Shown here: positions 34,003-42,323 of the stretch, one piece after another
How the letters are laid out: every line of letters starts with the position of its first letter
Position numbering within the stretch: the stretch's first letter is position 1
Origin: Sphingomonas_L flavalba_A
Lineage (GTDB): Bacteria > Pseudomonadota > Alphaproteobacteria > Sphingomonadales > Sphingomonadaceae
Reading direction: 5' to 3'
Assembly (NCBI RefSeq): GCF_047553045.1
Contig: NZ_CP180208.1
Coordinates: 744,001 to 808,000 of the forward strand
DNA: 64,000 nucleotides
Notes under the pieces: model-generated
Told to the model about the DNA's origin: nothing
What the model saw: only the letters and a program-made list of their open reading frames with translations
The model's database searches: none
Translations under genes and position numbers: made by a program

Positions 34003-36051
34003 TCAGGCCGGGTTGATCAGGATATTGCCGACATGGTCGACCCGGCCGATGTGGCCGGATTCGATCAGCGTCGTCGAATCCATCTCGACGATGATGGCAG
34101 GGCCGGGGATGCCGTCTCCGGCGCGGAGCCTGGCGCGGTCGTAAATCACCGCCGGCTGGGTGCGGCCGTCCATCCACAGTTCGTGGTCGCGCAGCTTCGC
34201 GCCCGACGGATCGCCGTCGCCCTCCGGAATCTCCGGGGCGGGCAGGGCGAGCGGCGGCCCCATCGCCACCGCGCGCAGGTTCACCAGTTCGTGCGCAGTA
34301 TCCATGTTGAAGGTGAACAGCCGGCGGTGTTCCTCGTCGAACCGGCGGGTGATGCCGGCCAGTCCGTCGCGCCGCAACGTATCGGCGTCGATCGCCAGCG
34401 GCACCTCGAACGCCTGGCCTTCGTAGCGTACGTCAATTTCGAACAGGCTGGTAATCGCGGTGTTATCGATGCCCTCGGCGGTCAGCTCTGCGCGGGTCTG
34501 TGCCGCCATTTCGTCGAGCAGGGCAAGCACCTCCGCCTCCCGCGTGTCGGCGAAGCGGCGGGAGAAGCTGCGCGCGGTTTCGGTCCGCATCCGCGTCGTC
34601 GCGTCGCCGAGTGCGCACAGCACGCCGGGGGACACCGGCGCTACCGCCGGCCAGCTTCCCATCAGCCGCGCCACCGCGTTGACGTGGAGCGGCCCGGCGC
34701 CGCCGAAGCCCATCAGCGCGAAGTCGCGCGGGTCATAGCCCTGCTGCACGGAAATCATCCGCAGCGCGCCGAACATGTTCTCGTTGACGATGTCGATGAT
34801 GCCGCGCGCCGCTTCGAACAGGCCGATGCCAAGCGCGTCGGCGATCGTCTGCACCGCGGTGCGGGCGCCGTCGCGGTCGAGCTTGAATGTGCCGCCGAGC
34901 AATGCCTCCGGCAGGTAGCCAAGCACGACATTGGCGTCGGTGACCGTCGGCAGCGTGCCGCCCCGGCCATAGGCGACAGGGCCGGGGGCGGCCCCGGCCG
35001 ATTGCGGACCGACACGCAGCGCACCGGTCAGCTCCGGCACATAGGCGATCGACCCGCCACCGGCGCCGACGGTCTTCACGTCCAGCGACGAAGCGCGGAC
35101 CGACAGGTGGCCGACCTCCGTCGTTCGCACCCGGCGCGGCTCCAGATTCTCGATCAGCGCGACATCGGTCGATGTGCCGCCGACGTCGAGGGTCAGGATG
35201 TTGTTCAACCCGGCGTGGCGGCCGACCCACAGCGCGCCGGTGACGCCGCCGGCCGGACCGGACATCAGCAGGGAGACCGGGTGTTCTTCCGCCTTTTCCG
35301 ACGACATAAGCCCGCCATCGGAGCGGAGCAGGGACAGGGTGCCGGCAACCCCGGCGTCGCGCAGCCGGCCGCGCAGATTGTGAACGTAGCGACCGACGAC
35401 CGGGCGCACCGCAGCGTTGGCGACGGTGGTCAGCGTGCGCTCATACTCCTGCATCTCGGGCAGGACCTCGTGGCTGAGCGAGATCGGGATGTCGGGCATC
35501 ACCTCTCGCGCGATTTCCGCCACACGGCGTTCATGGGCGCCGTTCAGATAGGCGTTGATTAGCGACACGGTGAGCGCGGTCACGCCTTGCGCCTTCAGCG
35601 CTTCGAGGCCGGCGCGGATGTCGGCGTCGTTGACCGGGCGGACCTCGTTGCCCTGCGCGTCCATCCGGCCTTTGACTTCGACCGTATCTTCCAGCGCGGC
35701 GAGCGGCTCCGGCTTCGGCCAGACGATCCACCCCGCCAGACCGCCGGGCACATAGCTGCGCGCGATCTGGAGGATCTGGCGATAGCCCTCCGTCGTCACC
35801 AGCCCGACGCGCGCGCCTTTGCCTTCCAGCATCGCGTTGGTCGCGACGGTGGTGCCGTGCAGGAAGGTGCGGACGGCACTGGGCGCGATGCCGGCGGCGG
35901 CGCAAACCGCCTCGACCCCGGTCAATATGCCTTCCGAACTGTCGTGCGGTGTCGACAGGGTCTTATGTCGCCAGAACGCGCCGCTGCCTTCGTCGAGCAG
36001 CAGAAGGTCGGTGAATGTCCCGCCGACATCGACGCCCAGACGATAGGCCAT
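34003..36051 (-). CDS. hyuA: Hydantoinase A/oxoprolinase family protein (ATP-binding subunit)
   Basis: A 682-residue HyuA-type subunit. The N-terminal YRLGVDVGGTFTDLLLLDEG is the ASKHA phosphate-binding loop, with a second nucleotide motif in ILTLDVGGTSTDVALIE. The C-terminal part carries the oxoprolinase domain. It hydrolyses ATP to drive ring opening, or carboxylation, with HyuB. It follows the HMG-CoA-lyase-like gene by 17 bases with an AG-rich ribosome site. Confidence 0.92.
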   Translation of the reverse strand: MAYRLGVDVGGTFTDLLLLDEGSGAFWRHKTLSTPHDSSEGILTGVEAVCAAAGIAPSAVRTFLHGTTVATNAMLEGKGARVGLVTTEGYRQILQIARSYVPGGLAGWIVWPKPEPLAALEDTVEVKGRMDAQGNEVRPVNDADIRAGLEALKAQGVTALTVSLINAYLNGAHERRVAEIAREVMPDIPISLSHEVLPEMQEYERTLTTVANAAVRPVVGRYVHNLRGRLRDAGVAGTLSLLRSDGGLMSSEKAEEHPVSLLMSGPAGGVTGALWVGRHAGLNNILTLDVGGTSTDVALIENLEPRRVRTTEVGHLSVRASSLDVKTVGAGGGSIAYVPELTGALRVGPQSAGAAPGPVAYGRGGTLPTVTDANVVLGYLPEALLGGTFKLDRDGARTAVQTIADALGIGLFEAARGIIDIVNENMFGALRMISVQQGYDPRDFALMGFGGAGPLHVNAVARLMGSWPAVAPVSPGVLCALGDATTRMRTETARSFSRRFADTREAEVLALLDEMAAQTRAELTAEGIDNTAITSLFEIDVRYEGQAFEVPLAIDADTLRRDGLAGITRRFDEEHRRLFTFNMDTAHELVNLRAVAMGPPLALPAPEIPEGDGDPSGAKLRDHELWMDGRTQPAVIYDRARLRAGDGIPGPAIIVEMDSTTLIESGHIGRVDHVGNILINPA

Positions 36052-36068
36052 GGACTATATCCTCTCTC

Positions 36069-37013
36069 TTATGGGGTGGCGGGGCGTGGGAATGCCCCGG
36101 CCTTGCCAACCATGCCCGGCAACGGCTTGCCGATCACGCCGGTGAACCAGTCAGCCGTGCCGATCAGCCGGTCGAGCCCCAGCCCGGTGCCGACGCCTGA
36201 CCGTTCCAGCATATAAACGACATCTTCGGTCGCGACGTTGCCCGCCGCGCCGGGGGCGAAGGGGCAACCGCCCAACCCGCCGAGCGACGCGTCGACAATG
36301 CCGGCGCCGGCATTCACCGCTGCCCAGACATTGGCGATGCCGGTGTTGCGGGTGTTGTGGAAATGAACGCGCACCGGCACCGGCGCGATCGCGCGCACCA
36401 CCCTGTCGACCAGCCGCGCGACGGCATCGGGCACCGCGACGCCGATCGTGTCGGCCAACGCCACTTCCCGTGGGCCGGCACGGGCGGCCTTCTCCGCCAT
36501 AGCGACGACATGGTCCTCGTCGACTTCGCCTTCGAACGGGCAGCCGAATGCCGCGCCGATGGTAATCTGGCTCGAACGCCCCGCCGCATGCGCCGCCGCG
36601 ACGATCTGTGACGCGACGTTGAGCGACTCCGCGCTGGTCTGGCCCTGATTGCGCATGGCGAAGCCGTCGGTGGCGACGCAGACCGCCCCCAGTTCGTCGA
36701 TGCGGGTGGCAAGCGCTCGTTCGGCGCCGCGCATATTGAGGACCAGGCCGATATAGGTGGCGTCCGGGCGTTCCGGCAGCGCCGCCGCCACCGCTTCCGC
36801 GTCGGCCATCTGCGGCACCCGACGCGGGTTGACGAAGCTTGCCACCTCTATCCGCCGCACTCCGGCGGCGAGCATCCGCTCGATCAATGCGACCTTGTCG
36901 GCAGTCGCGACCAGTGCCGCCTCATTCTGCAAGCCGTCGCGCGGCCCGACCTCAACGATCTCGACTGTGGCGGGGGGCTGGCGCGCGCTGGGCATTCGGC
37001 GGGTCTGGTCCAC
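36069..37013 (-). CDS. HMG-CoA lyase family enzyme
   Basis: A 314-residue TIM-barrel lyase of the hydroxymethylglutaryl-CoA lyase family. Key parts are VEVGPRDGLQNE (catalytic Arg and Asp), the HFHNTRNTG metal histidines and the active-site cysteine loop GGLGGCPFAPGAAGN. It would cleave a 3-hydroxy-acyl-CoA by a retro-Claisen step. The GTG at 37013 is about 13 bases from the predicted transcription start with no ribosome site. An ATG lies at 36995. It is the first gene of the HyuAB operon, so it is probably specialised for that pathway rather than leucine breakdown. Confidence 0.9.
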   Translation of the reverse strand: MDQTRRMPSARQPPATVEIVEVGPRDGLQNEAALVATADKVALIERMLAAGVRRIEVASFVNPRRVPQMADAEAVAAALPERPDATYIGLVLNMRGAERALATRIDELGAVCVATDGFAMRNQGQTSAESLNVASQIVAAAHAAGRSSQITIGAAFGCPFEGEVDEDHVVAMAEKAARAGPREVALADTIGVAVPDAVARLVDRVVRAIAPVPVRVHFHNTRNTGIANVWAAVNAGAGIVDASLGGLGGCPFAPGAAGNVATEDVVYMLERSGVGTGLGLDRLIGTADWFTGVIGKPLPGMVGKAGAFPRPATP

Positions 37014-37031
37014 GATTAATTGCTGCGTTGT

Positions 37032-37062
37032 TTGTATACAAATCGTCCGCGCGGCGGGTCAA
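37032..37062 (-). promoter_or_regulatory. Promoter and GntR operator of the HyuAB operon
   Basis: On the minus strand, TTGACC (37057-37062) and TATACA (37033-37038) are spaced 18 bases apart. The perfect palindrome TTGTATACAA (37032-37041) covers the -10 element, as expected for a repressor site. The same palindrome recurs before the GntR gene and TonB receptor at 37794-37803. FadR/VanR-type GntR proteins often bind palindromes of this kind. Confidence 0.65.
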
Positions 37063-37081
37063 GCGCCGACCGGGGCGTCGG

Positions 37082-37738
37082 TCACCGCTTGCCCGGCCGC
37101 TGATGGAAAGCGTCGTGATAGGCATGGAAGGCGCGGCGGATATGTGAAGTCATCACCGCGCGCGCCCAATCCGGGTCGCGACGCCGAAAGGCGATGATCA
37201 GCTCGTCATGTTCGGCGCGCGATTGCTGAATCTGGCCACGGTCATATTGCCGCGCGGTGCGTGCAACCACCGGCTGCTCGACAATCCCGGCCAGCAGATC
37301 GGCCAGGCGTTCGGAACCGGCGCCTTCGACGACGATCGCGTGAAAGGCGCGGTTGTGGTCCAGGAATGCGGGCACATCCGGCGGATTTGCCTGTGCGGCG
37401 GTATCGATTGCGCGATTATGGCTGCACAGCTGTTCGATTGCGGCTTCGCTGATGTGCAGGGCGGCACGCGCCGCGGCGTGGCCTTCCAGCATACTGCGCA
37501 GCACAAACCCTTCCTCGATCTCGTCAAGCGACCATTCGGCGACGAAGGTGCGCTGCGATTCGTTACGGCGGACGTAATGCTCGCCCTCCAGCCGGCGCAG
37601 GGCGTCGCGAACCGGCGTCCGCGAAACGCCGCAGGCGGCGGCAAGCTGTTCCTCGCGTAGCTGGGCGCCGGGAACCAGCGAGCCGTCGAGGATCGCGCCG
37701 CGTATATATTGATAGGCCCGGTCGGACGCCTTCGTCAT
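37082..37738 (-). CDS. GntR family (FadR/FCD subgroup) transcriptional regulator
   Basis: A 218-residue regulator from the ATG at 37738 (GGAGGG upstream; the frame stays open to 37840 but that part is the promoter). It has an N-terminal winged helix (AYQYIRGAILDGSLVPGAQLREEQLAAACGVSRTPVRDALRRLE) and a C-terminal FCD helical domain with metal-binding residues around DHNRAFHAIV. It lies between two copies of TTGTATACAA and is the obvious repressor of the HyuAB operon, of the divergent TonB receptor and of itself. Confidence 0.92.
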   Translation of the reverse strand: MTKASDRAYQYIRGAILDGSLVPGAQLREEQLAAACGVSRTPVRDALRRLEGEHYVRRNESQRTFVAEWSLDEIEEGFVLRSMLEGHAAARAALHISEAAIEQLCSHNRAIDTAAQANPPDVPAFLDHNRAFHAIVVEGAGSERLADLLAGIVEQPVVARTARQYDRGQIQQSRAEHDELIIAFRRRDPDWARAVMTSHIRRAFHAYHDAFHQRPGKR

Positions 37739-37779
37739 GCTGCCCTCCACGCTCCCCCATGCGATGCCATCACGGACGC

Positions 37780-37807
37780 TTGACGATGGCTGTTTGTATA
37801 CAATACT
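37780..37807 (+). promoter_or_regulatory. Promoter and GntR operator of the fourth TonB receptor
   Basis: TTGACG (37780-37785) and AATACT (37802-37807) with a 16-base spacer form a plausible plus-strand promoter. The perfect palindrome TTGTATACAA lies at 37794-37803 and would block it when bound. It is 56 bases upstream of the GntR start on the other strand, so it may also give autoregulation. Confidence 0.6.
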
Positions 37808-37884
37808 GTTCCGCCTGACAGACGCAAGGCTATGGAGCACGCGCGCAACCCGGCGTTCACGCCGGGGCCATCGGAGGGGGAGGC

Positions 37885-40386
37885 ATGATGTCGATCAACG
37901 GGCCTGGATTCTTTCTTGCTGGTGTTTCGCTGCTTGCCGCTGCCGCTCCGGCGATGGCGCAGGGAGAGTCGGCCGGTGCCGCGGTCGCCGACAGTGGCGA
38001 GATTGTCGTCACCGCCCGCCGCGTATCCGAAACCCTGTCGCAGGTGCCGGCGTCGATCACGGTGTTGACGACCGACACGCTGACCCGCGCGAATATCCAG
38101 AAGGGCGAGGATTTCGTAAAGCTGACCCCCGGCGTCACCATTGTCACCAACACCGCCGACGCCGGTGACACGCAAATCAATATTCGCGGTATCAACGGTG
38201 CGCGCGACGCGGAAAGCTCGGTGGCGCTGGTCGTTGACGGCGTGCTGAAAACCAATACCGCCCAGCTCAACCAGGACCAGGGCACGCTGCGTCAGGTCGA
38301 GATACTGAAGGGCCCGCAGGGTGCGCTTTATGGCCGCAACGCGGCGGCCGGCGCGATCGTTATCCAGACCGTCAGACCGACAGACCAGTTCAGCGGCGCT
38401 TTTCAGGCCAGCTACGCGAACGAGAAGACGGTCAGCGCGAGCGGGCATATAGCGGGGCCTCTTGGCTCCGGCATCGGCTTCGTCCTGTCGGGCGACTACC
38501 GGACGACGGACGGCTTCTACCGCAATCTGCTTCTCGACCGGAAAGTGGTCGACGATCAGGAGGCGTGGAACGTCGACGGACGGATTCTCGCCGAAGTCGG
38601 CGATGCGACAACGATCGACCTGAAAGCGCGTTACGGCGAGCTTCACGGCGCGTCGATCAACTTCAATTCGTCGTTCCATATCCCTGCTCTGGGCGGCGCC
38701 TTCTATGAGGATGTCAACGCCCATCCGTTCCGCTTCTATTCGAACATCCGCCCGACCAACAATCAGAAGACGGTCGAGGCGTCGATCAAACTCGATCATG
38801 ATTTCGGGCCGATGACGCTGAGCGCCTGGGTGCTGTACAGTAACATTAAGAACAATCTGACCGCCGATGGCACGTCCGCCGACTTCGCCCGCTACATCGC
38901 CGCCGCGAGCGCGGATGGCGCGGCGGCGGTCAACAGTTGCTTCGCGTCGACCGCGGCGCTGACCGGTTTTCCGGTCAATCCGCCCGGCATGATCGGTCAG
39001 ATTCCGGTGCCGTTCATCTTCGCGCCGGCGAATGGTTCGGTATTCGGCGCCTTTTCGCCGACTACCTGCGACGGCACCCAGTACCAGCAGCGCGACCAGC
39101 GCGACATCAGCGGCGAAATCCGCCTGGCATCGAACGGCGACAACCAGTTCAACTGGCAGCTTGGCGGCTATTATCTGCATATCAACCGCACGACTGCGGT
39201 CAGCCTGGGTGGCGATACGGGGCAGGGGATGATCCCCGGATTCTATAACCCGCCCGGCTCGATCAATCCGACATCGCAGCTGTTCGCCGACAAGTTCCGT
39301 ACCAACGTCTATGCCGCCTTTGCGTCTGGCCAGTTCAAGTTCAGCGACACCGCGAACCTCGGTGTCGCTGTCCGCTATGACATCGAGCAGCGTCATGCCC
39401 GCAATCTGGTGCCGATGGAGATCGATCCGTTCACCGGCGGGCCGATCAACCCGGGGCAGGTGAATGGTCCGATCGGGCCGAAAAGCACCACCTTCAAGCA
39501 ACTTGAACCCAAGATCACCTTCCGCTGGGCGATGGCGCCGCAGGCGAACTTCTTTGCCAACTGGGGCGTTGGTTTCAAATCGGGCGGTTTCAACAACCAG
39601 GGATCGGCGGCGATCGTCGATCAGAATTTCAACGTGGCGCCGATCAACGCCGGGGTGCTGATCAACGATCAGTTCCGCAAGGAACGCTCAAGCGCTTTCG
39701 AAGCCGGTTTCAAGGGCCGGATTGGGCCGGTTAACTACAACCTTGCCGGTTACTACACTCGCGTCCGCGACATGCAGTTCTTCGAATTTTTCGTCGGCAG
39801 CTTCGGTCTGCTCCGTGTTGTGTCGAATATCGACCGGGTTGACATCAAGGGCGCGGAACTGAACGTTGATGCGAAGCTGGTCGACGGCTGGACGGTTTTC
39901 GGCGCGTTCAACGTCACCGATTCCGAAATCAAGAAGAACCAGTCGCGCCCGGATACCGTCGGCAACAAATCACCCTACACGTCGACCTACACGATTAACC
40001 TCGGCACCCAGATGGTCGCGCCGGTGCGTGACGATCTCGATCTGGTGTTCCGCGCCGACTACCGTATTACCGGCCCAACCTGGTTCCACACTGTCCAGAA
40101 TCAGGAAAAGGCAACGATCTTCAGCGCGTTGCTGCCGATTTCCGCACTGCAGTTGCCGGCGGAGGTGGGTAACGCGGTGTACGATGTCAACCGGCGCGCG
40201 GCGTTCGGGGTGCTCGATCTGCGCTTCGGGCTGGAAGGCCGCAACTGGCGCGCGACGGTGTTCGCCAACAATTTCCTCAACCGAAAATATCTGAACGAGG
40301 TCATCCCGGCGATCGAATTCGGTGGCTCTTTCATCTCGCCCGGTTCGCGCCGGCTATGGGGGCTGGAAGTCGGGTATAAATTCTAG
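37885..40386 (+). CDS. TonB-dependent outer-membrane receptor
   Basis: An 833-residue receptor, the longest of the four here. It has a strong ribosome site (GGAGG at 37873-37877), signal peptide ending APAMAQG, TonB box GEIVVTA, plug motif VEILKGPQGALYGRNAAAGAIVI and C-terminus GLEVGYKF. It is divergent from the GntR gene and shares its operator with the HyuAB operon. The substrate imported is therefore probably the one opened by HyuAB. Confidence 0.93.
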   Translation: MMSINGPGFFLAGVSLLAAAAPAMAQGESAGAAVADSGEIVVTARRVSETLSQVPASITVLTTDTLTRANIQKGEDFVKLTPGVTIVTNTADAGDTQINIRGINGARDAESSVALVVDGVLKTNTAQLNQDQGTLRQVEILKGPQGALYGRNAAAGAIVIQTVRPTDQFSGAFQASYANEKTVSASGHIAGPLGSGIGFVLSGDYRTTDGFYRNLLLDRKVVDDQEAWNVDGRILAEVGDATTIDLKARYGELHGASINFNSSFHIPALGGAFYEDVNAHPFRFYSNIRPTNNQKTVEASIKLDHDFGPMTLSAWVLYSNIKNNLTADGTSADFARYIAAASADGAAAVNSCFASTAALTGFPVNPPGMIGQIPVPFIFAPANGSVFGAFSPTTCDGTQYQQRDQRDISGEIRLASNGDNQFNWQLGGYYLHINRTTAVSLGGDTGQGMIPGFYNPPGSINPTSQLFADKFRTNVYAAFASGQFKFSDTANLGVAVRYDIEQRHARNLVPMEIDPFTGGPINPGQVNGPIGPKSTTFKQLEPKITFRWAMAPQANFFANWGVGFKSGGFNNQGSAAIVDQNFNVAPINAGVLINDQFRKERSSAFEAGFKGRIGPVNYNLAGYYTRVRDMQFFEFFVGSFGLLRVVSNIDRVDIKGAELNVDAKLVDGWTVFGAFNVTDSEIKKNQSRPDTVGNKSPYTSTYTINLGTQMVAPVRDDLDLVFRADYRITGPTWFHTVQNQEKATIFSALLPISALQLPAEVGNAVYDVNRRAAFGVLDLRFGLEGRNWRATVFANNFLNRKYLNEVIPAIEFGGSFISPGSRRLWGLEVGYKF

Positions 40387-40389
40387 GCT

Positions 40390-40434
40390 AAAAAAGGGGG
40401 CGGCGGCGTCGGGTTTCGGTGCCGCTATCGCCCC
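40390..40434 (-). terminator. Rho-independent terminator of the TIR-TPR gene
   Basis: Read on the minus strand, GGGGCG (from 40429-40434) pairs with CGCCCC (40397-40402) and GCGGC (40421-40425) pairs with GCCGC (40403-40407), with a three-base bulge. Six T follow (40390-40395). The stop codon of the TIR-TPR gene lies in the stem. It lies just past the end of the convergent TonB receptor gene and may slow transcription from both sides. Confidence 0.7.
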
Positions 40435-42314
40435 TCCATCCCGGCGCAGGCCGCCGCCATCGTCCGGGTGTAGTTCGCGTCCCGGCCCAGCGTTTCTCCC
40501 AGAATACGCAGACCGGCGGCGCAATCGGTCCGCGCTTCCGCCGTGCGCCCGGCGCGTTGGAGAATCGTCGCGCGGTTGACCAGCAGGTCACCGTGGTTGG
40601 CGTGGAGCCTGCCGTAGCTGACATCGTAATTATGCCGGGCGTCGTCGAGAATGCGGAGCGCCGCGTCGGTGCGCCCGCGTTCGGATTCGACCAGCGCCAG
40701 ATACACCTCGGCGATGCCGATCAGGTAATGCGGGCGGCCAAAGGCGCGGCGGTAGATCGCGATCGCCTGATCCAGCGATTGCCGCGCTTCCGCCAGCCGC
40801 TTCTGCCCGTGAAAGATCTGCCCCTGCATCGACAGCGCGTCAGCGATCGTTCGATTGTCCGGGTCGAGGACGGCGCGCTCTATCGCAAGGGCGTTGGTGA
40901 TATAGCCGCCCGCTTCGTCCAGCTTGCCTGCCATGAAGGCGTTCTGCGCCAGGCTGAACCAGCTTTGCCCGGTCGCCAGATGCCGCGGGCCGAGCGCCTG
41001 CTGGTTAATCGCCAGCGCGGCGCGCAGCGAGCGCTCCGCAGCGTCGAACTGGCCGTCGTCGGCAAGCAGCAGTCCCCGGTTCTGCAGCGTCGTCGAAATC
41101 TTCGCCGGCGGGGTGTCGGGCGTGGCGCGGTATAGCGCGAGCGCCTGGTCGAAGGCGGCGACGCCGCGCCGCGTGTCCCCGCCGGCGGTGTGGATCATGC
41201 CTTCGATCACGGCGGCGCGCGCGGTCTGGTCCGCGTCGCGCGCGGGCGCGTTGGCCAGTGCGGTGCGCGCCTGCGCAACCGCGGTCCGCGCCGCGTCCAG
41301 CTGGCCCAGTTGAAGATATGTGGTGGCAAGTGTCAGGCGAGCGCTGGCCCCGTCGGCGCCCGCCCGTTGGATCGCGGGCATCGAGCGCTGGATCGTTCCG
41401 CGCGCCTCCTCGAACAGGCCAAGATTATTGTAGGCCTGCCCCAGCGTCGACACCAGCCGCGCCTGCACCACCGGCTGGCCCACCAATTCGCGCCGCGCTC
41501 GCGCCGCGCCGCGATCGAGGATGGTGAGGGCGGATATCGTGCGCGGGTTCTCGGTCGCCGGATTCGACAGGGTGAAGGTGTCGATCAGATAGTCGGACGC
41601 AGCACGGGCGGTGGCTGCCTCGCGCTCCGCCACTAGCCGTTGCTCGTTCGCCTCGATCCGCCGGTTATTGGCGTAGAGTGCAAGCGCCGAGGTCAGCAGC
41701 ATGCCGGCGCTCGCCGCGCCGGCGGCGATCATCAGCCGCCGCATCCGCCGCTGGGTTTCGCGCTGGACCAGATCGTCGAGCGACAGGCCGGTCAGCCCGG
41801 CGATCAGCTTGAGCGCCGCCAGCCGCTTGCCGTCCGCTTCGGCGCGCAGATCGGCGGCAATCGGCTCGGTCGGTTGATCCGACACCACGCCGTCGATGAG
41901 CCTGAAGCGCAGGGCGGGCGGAAAACACTCCTGCGCGGCGGTGTCCGGCGCGGCGGAGGCATAGGGTTCGCCGGCCACGATCAGCGCCAGAACGCGTTGT
42001 TCGCCGTGCATGCGCTTGAAGGTGGCGATTTCCTCGTTGACCCAGGGCGAGCGCGCCGAGGCCGGCGAGCAGATGACGATTAAGAACAGCGATTGTGTCA
42101 GCGCGGCTGTGATCGCCTCGCCCAGATCCGCCGCCGCCGACAATTCGTCGCGGTCGCGGAAGATCGGCGCCAGCCGCGCCGGGACCGGGCCGGCCGCCGT
42201 CACCCGGCCAACCAGCTTTGACGGGACGCGATAGGTTTCAAGCCTGCGGTGAAGCCAGGCCGCAACGCGCTTGTCGCGATGACTGTAGCTCAGGAACGCG
42301 CGGTAGCGTGGCAC
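40425..42314 (-). CDS. TIR domain - transmembrane - TPR protein
   Basis: A 629-residue protein. The N-terminal TIR_2-type domain (about 1-140) starts YRAFLSYSHRD and keeps Glu95 in SPWVNEEIATF, which aligns with the catalytic glutamate of NAD-cleaving TIRs such as SARM1 (DWVHKEI). A single membrane segment (about 193-215) separates it from about ten tetratricopeptide repeats in the C-terminal 400 residues. Such proteins are common in sphingomonads, and whether they signal, scaffold or defend is unknown. It starts nine bases after the PEP-CTERM gene stop, so the two are probably co-transcribed. Confidence 0.85.
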   Translation of the reverse strand: MPRYRAFLSYSHRDKRVAAWLHRRLETYRVPSKLVGRVTAAGPVPARLAPIFRDRDELSAAADLGEAITAALTQSLFLIVICSPASARSPWVNEEIATFKRMHGEQRVLALIVAGEPYASAAPDTAAQECFPPALRFRLIDGVVSDQPTEPIAADLRAEADGKRLAALKLIAGLTGLSLDDLVQRETQRRMRRLMIAAGAASAGMLLTSALALYANNRRIEANEQRLVAEREAATARAASDYLIDTFTLSNPATENPRTISALTILDRGAARARRELVGQPVVQARLVSTLGQAYNNLGLFEEARGTIQRSMPAIQRAGADGASARLTLATTYLQLGQLDAARTAVAQARTALANAPARDADQTARAAVIEGMIHTAGGDTRRGVAAFDQALALYRATPDTPPAKISTTLQNRGLLLADDGQFDAAERSLRAALAINQQALGPRHLATGQSWFSLAQNAFMAGKLDEAGGYITNALAIERAVLDPDNRTIADALSMQGQIFHGQKRLAEARQSLDQAIAIYRRAFGRPHYLIGIAEVYLALVESERGRTDAALRILDDARHNYDVSYGRLHANHGDLLVNRATILQRAGRTAEARTDCAAGLRILGETLGRDANYTRTMAAACAGMEGR

Positions 42315-42323
42315 CGCGGACGA

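Noticed and set aside
32031..35562. Two long plus-strand open frames opposite HyuB and HyuA
   Set aside because: Both are shadows with no motif, and HyuA and HyuB are continuous and complete on the minus strand.
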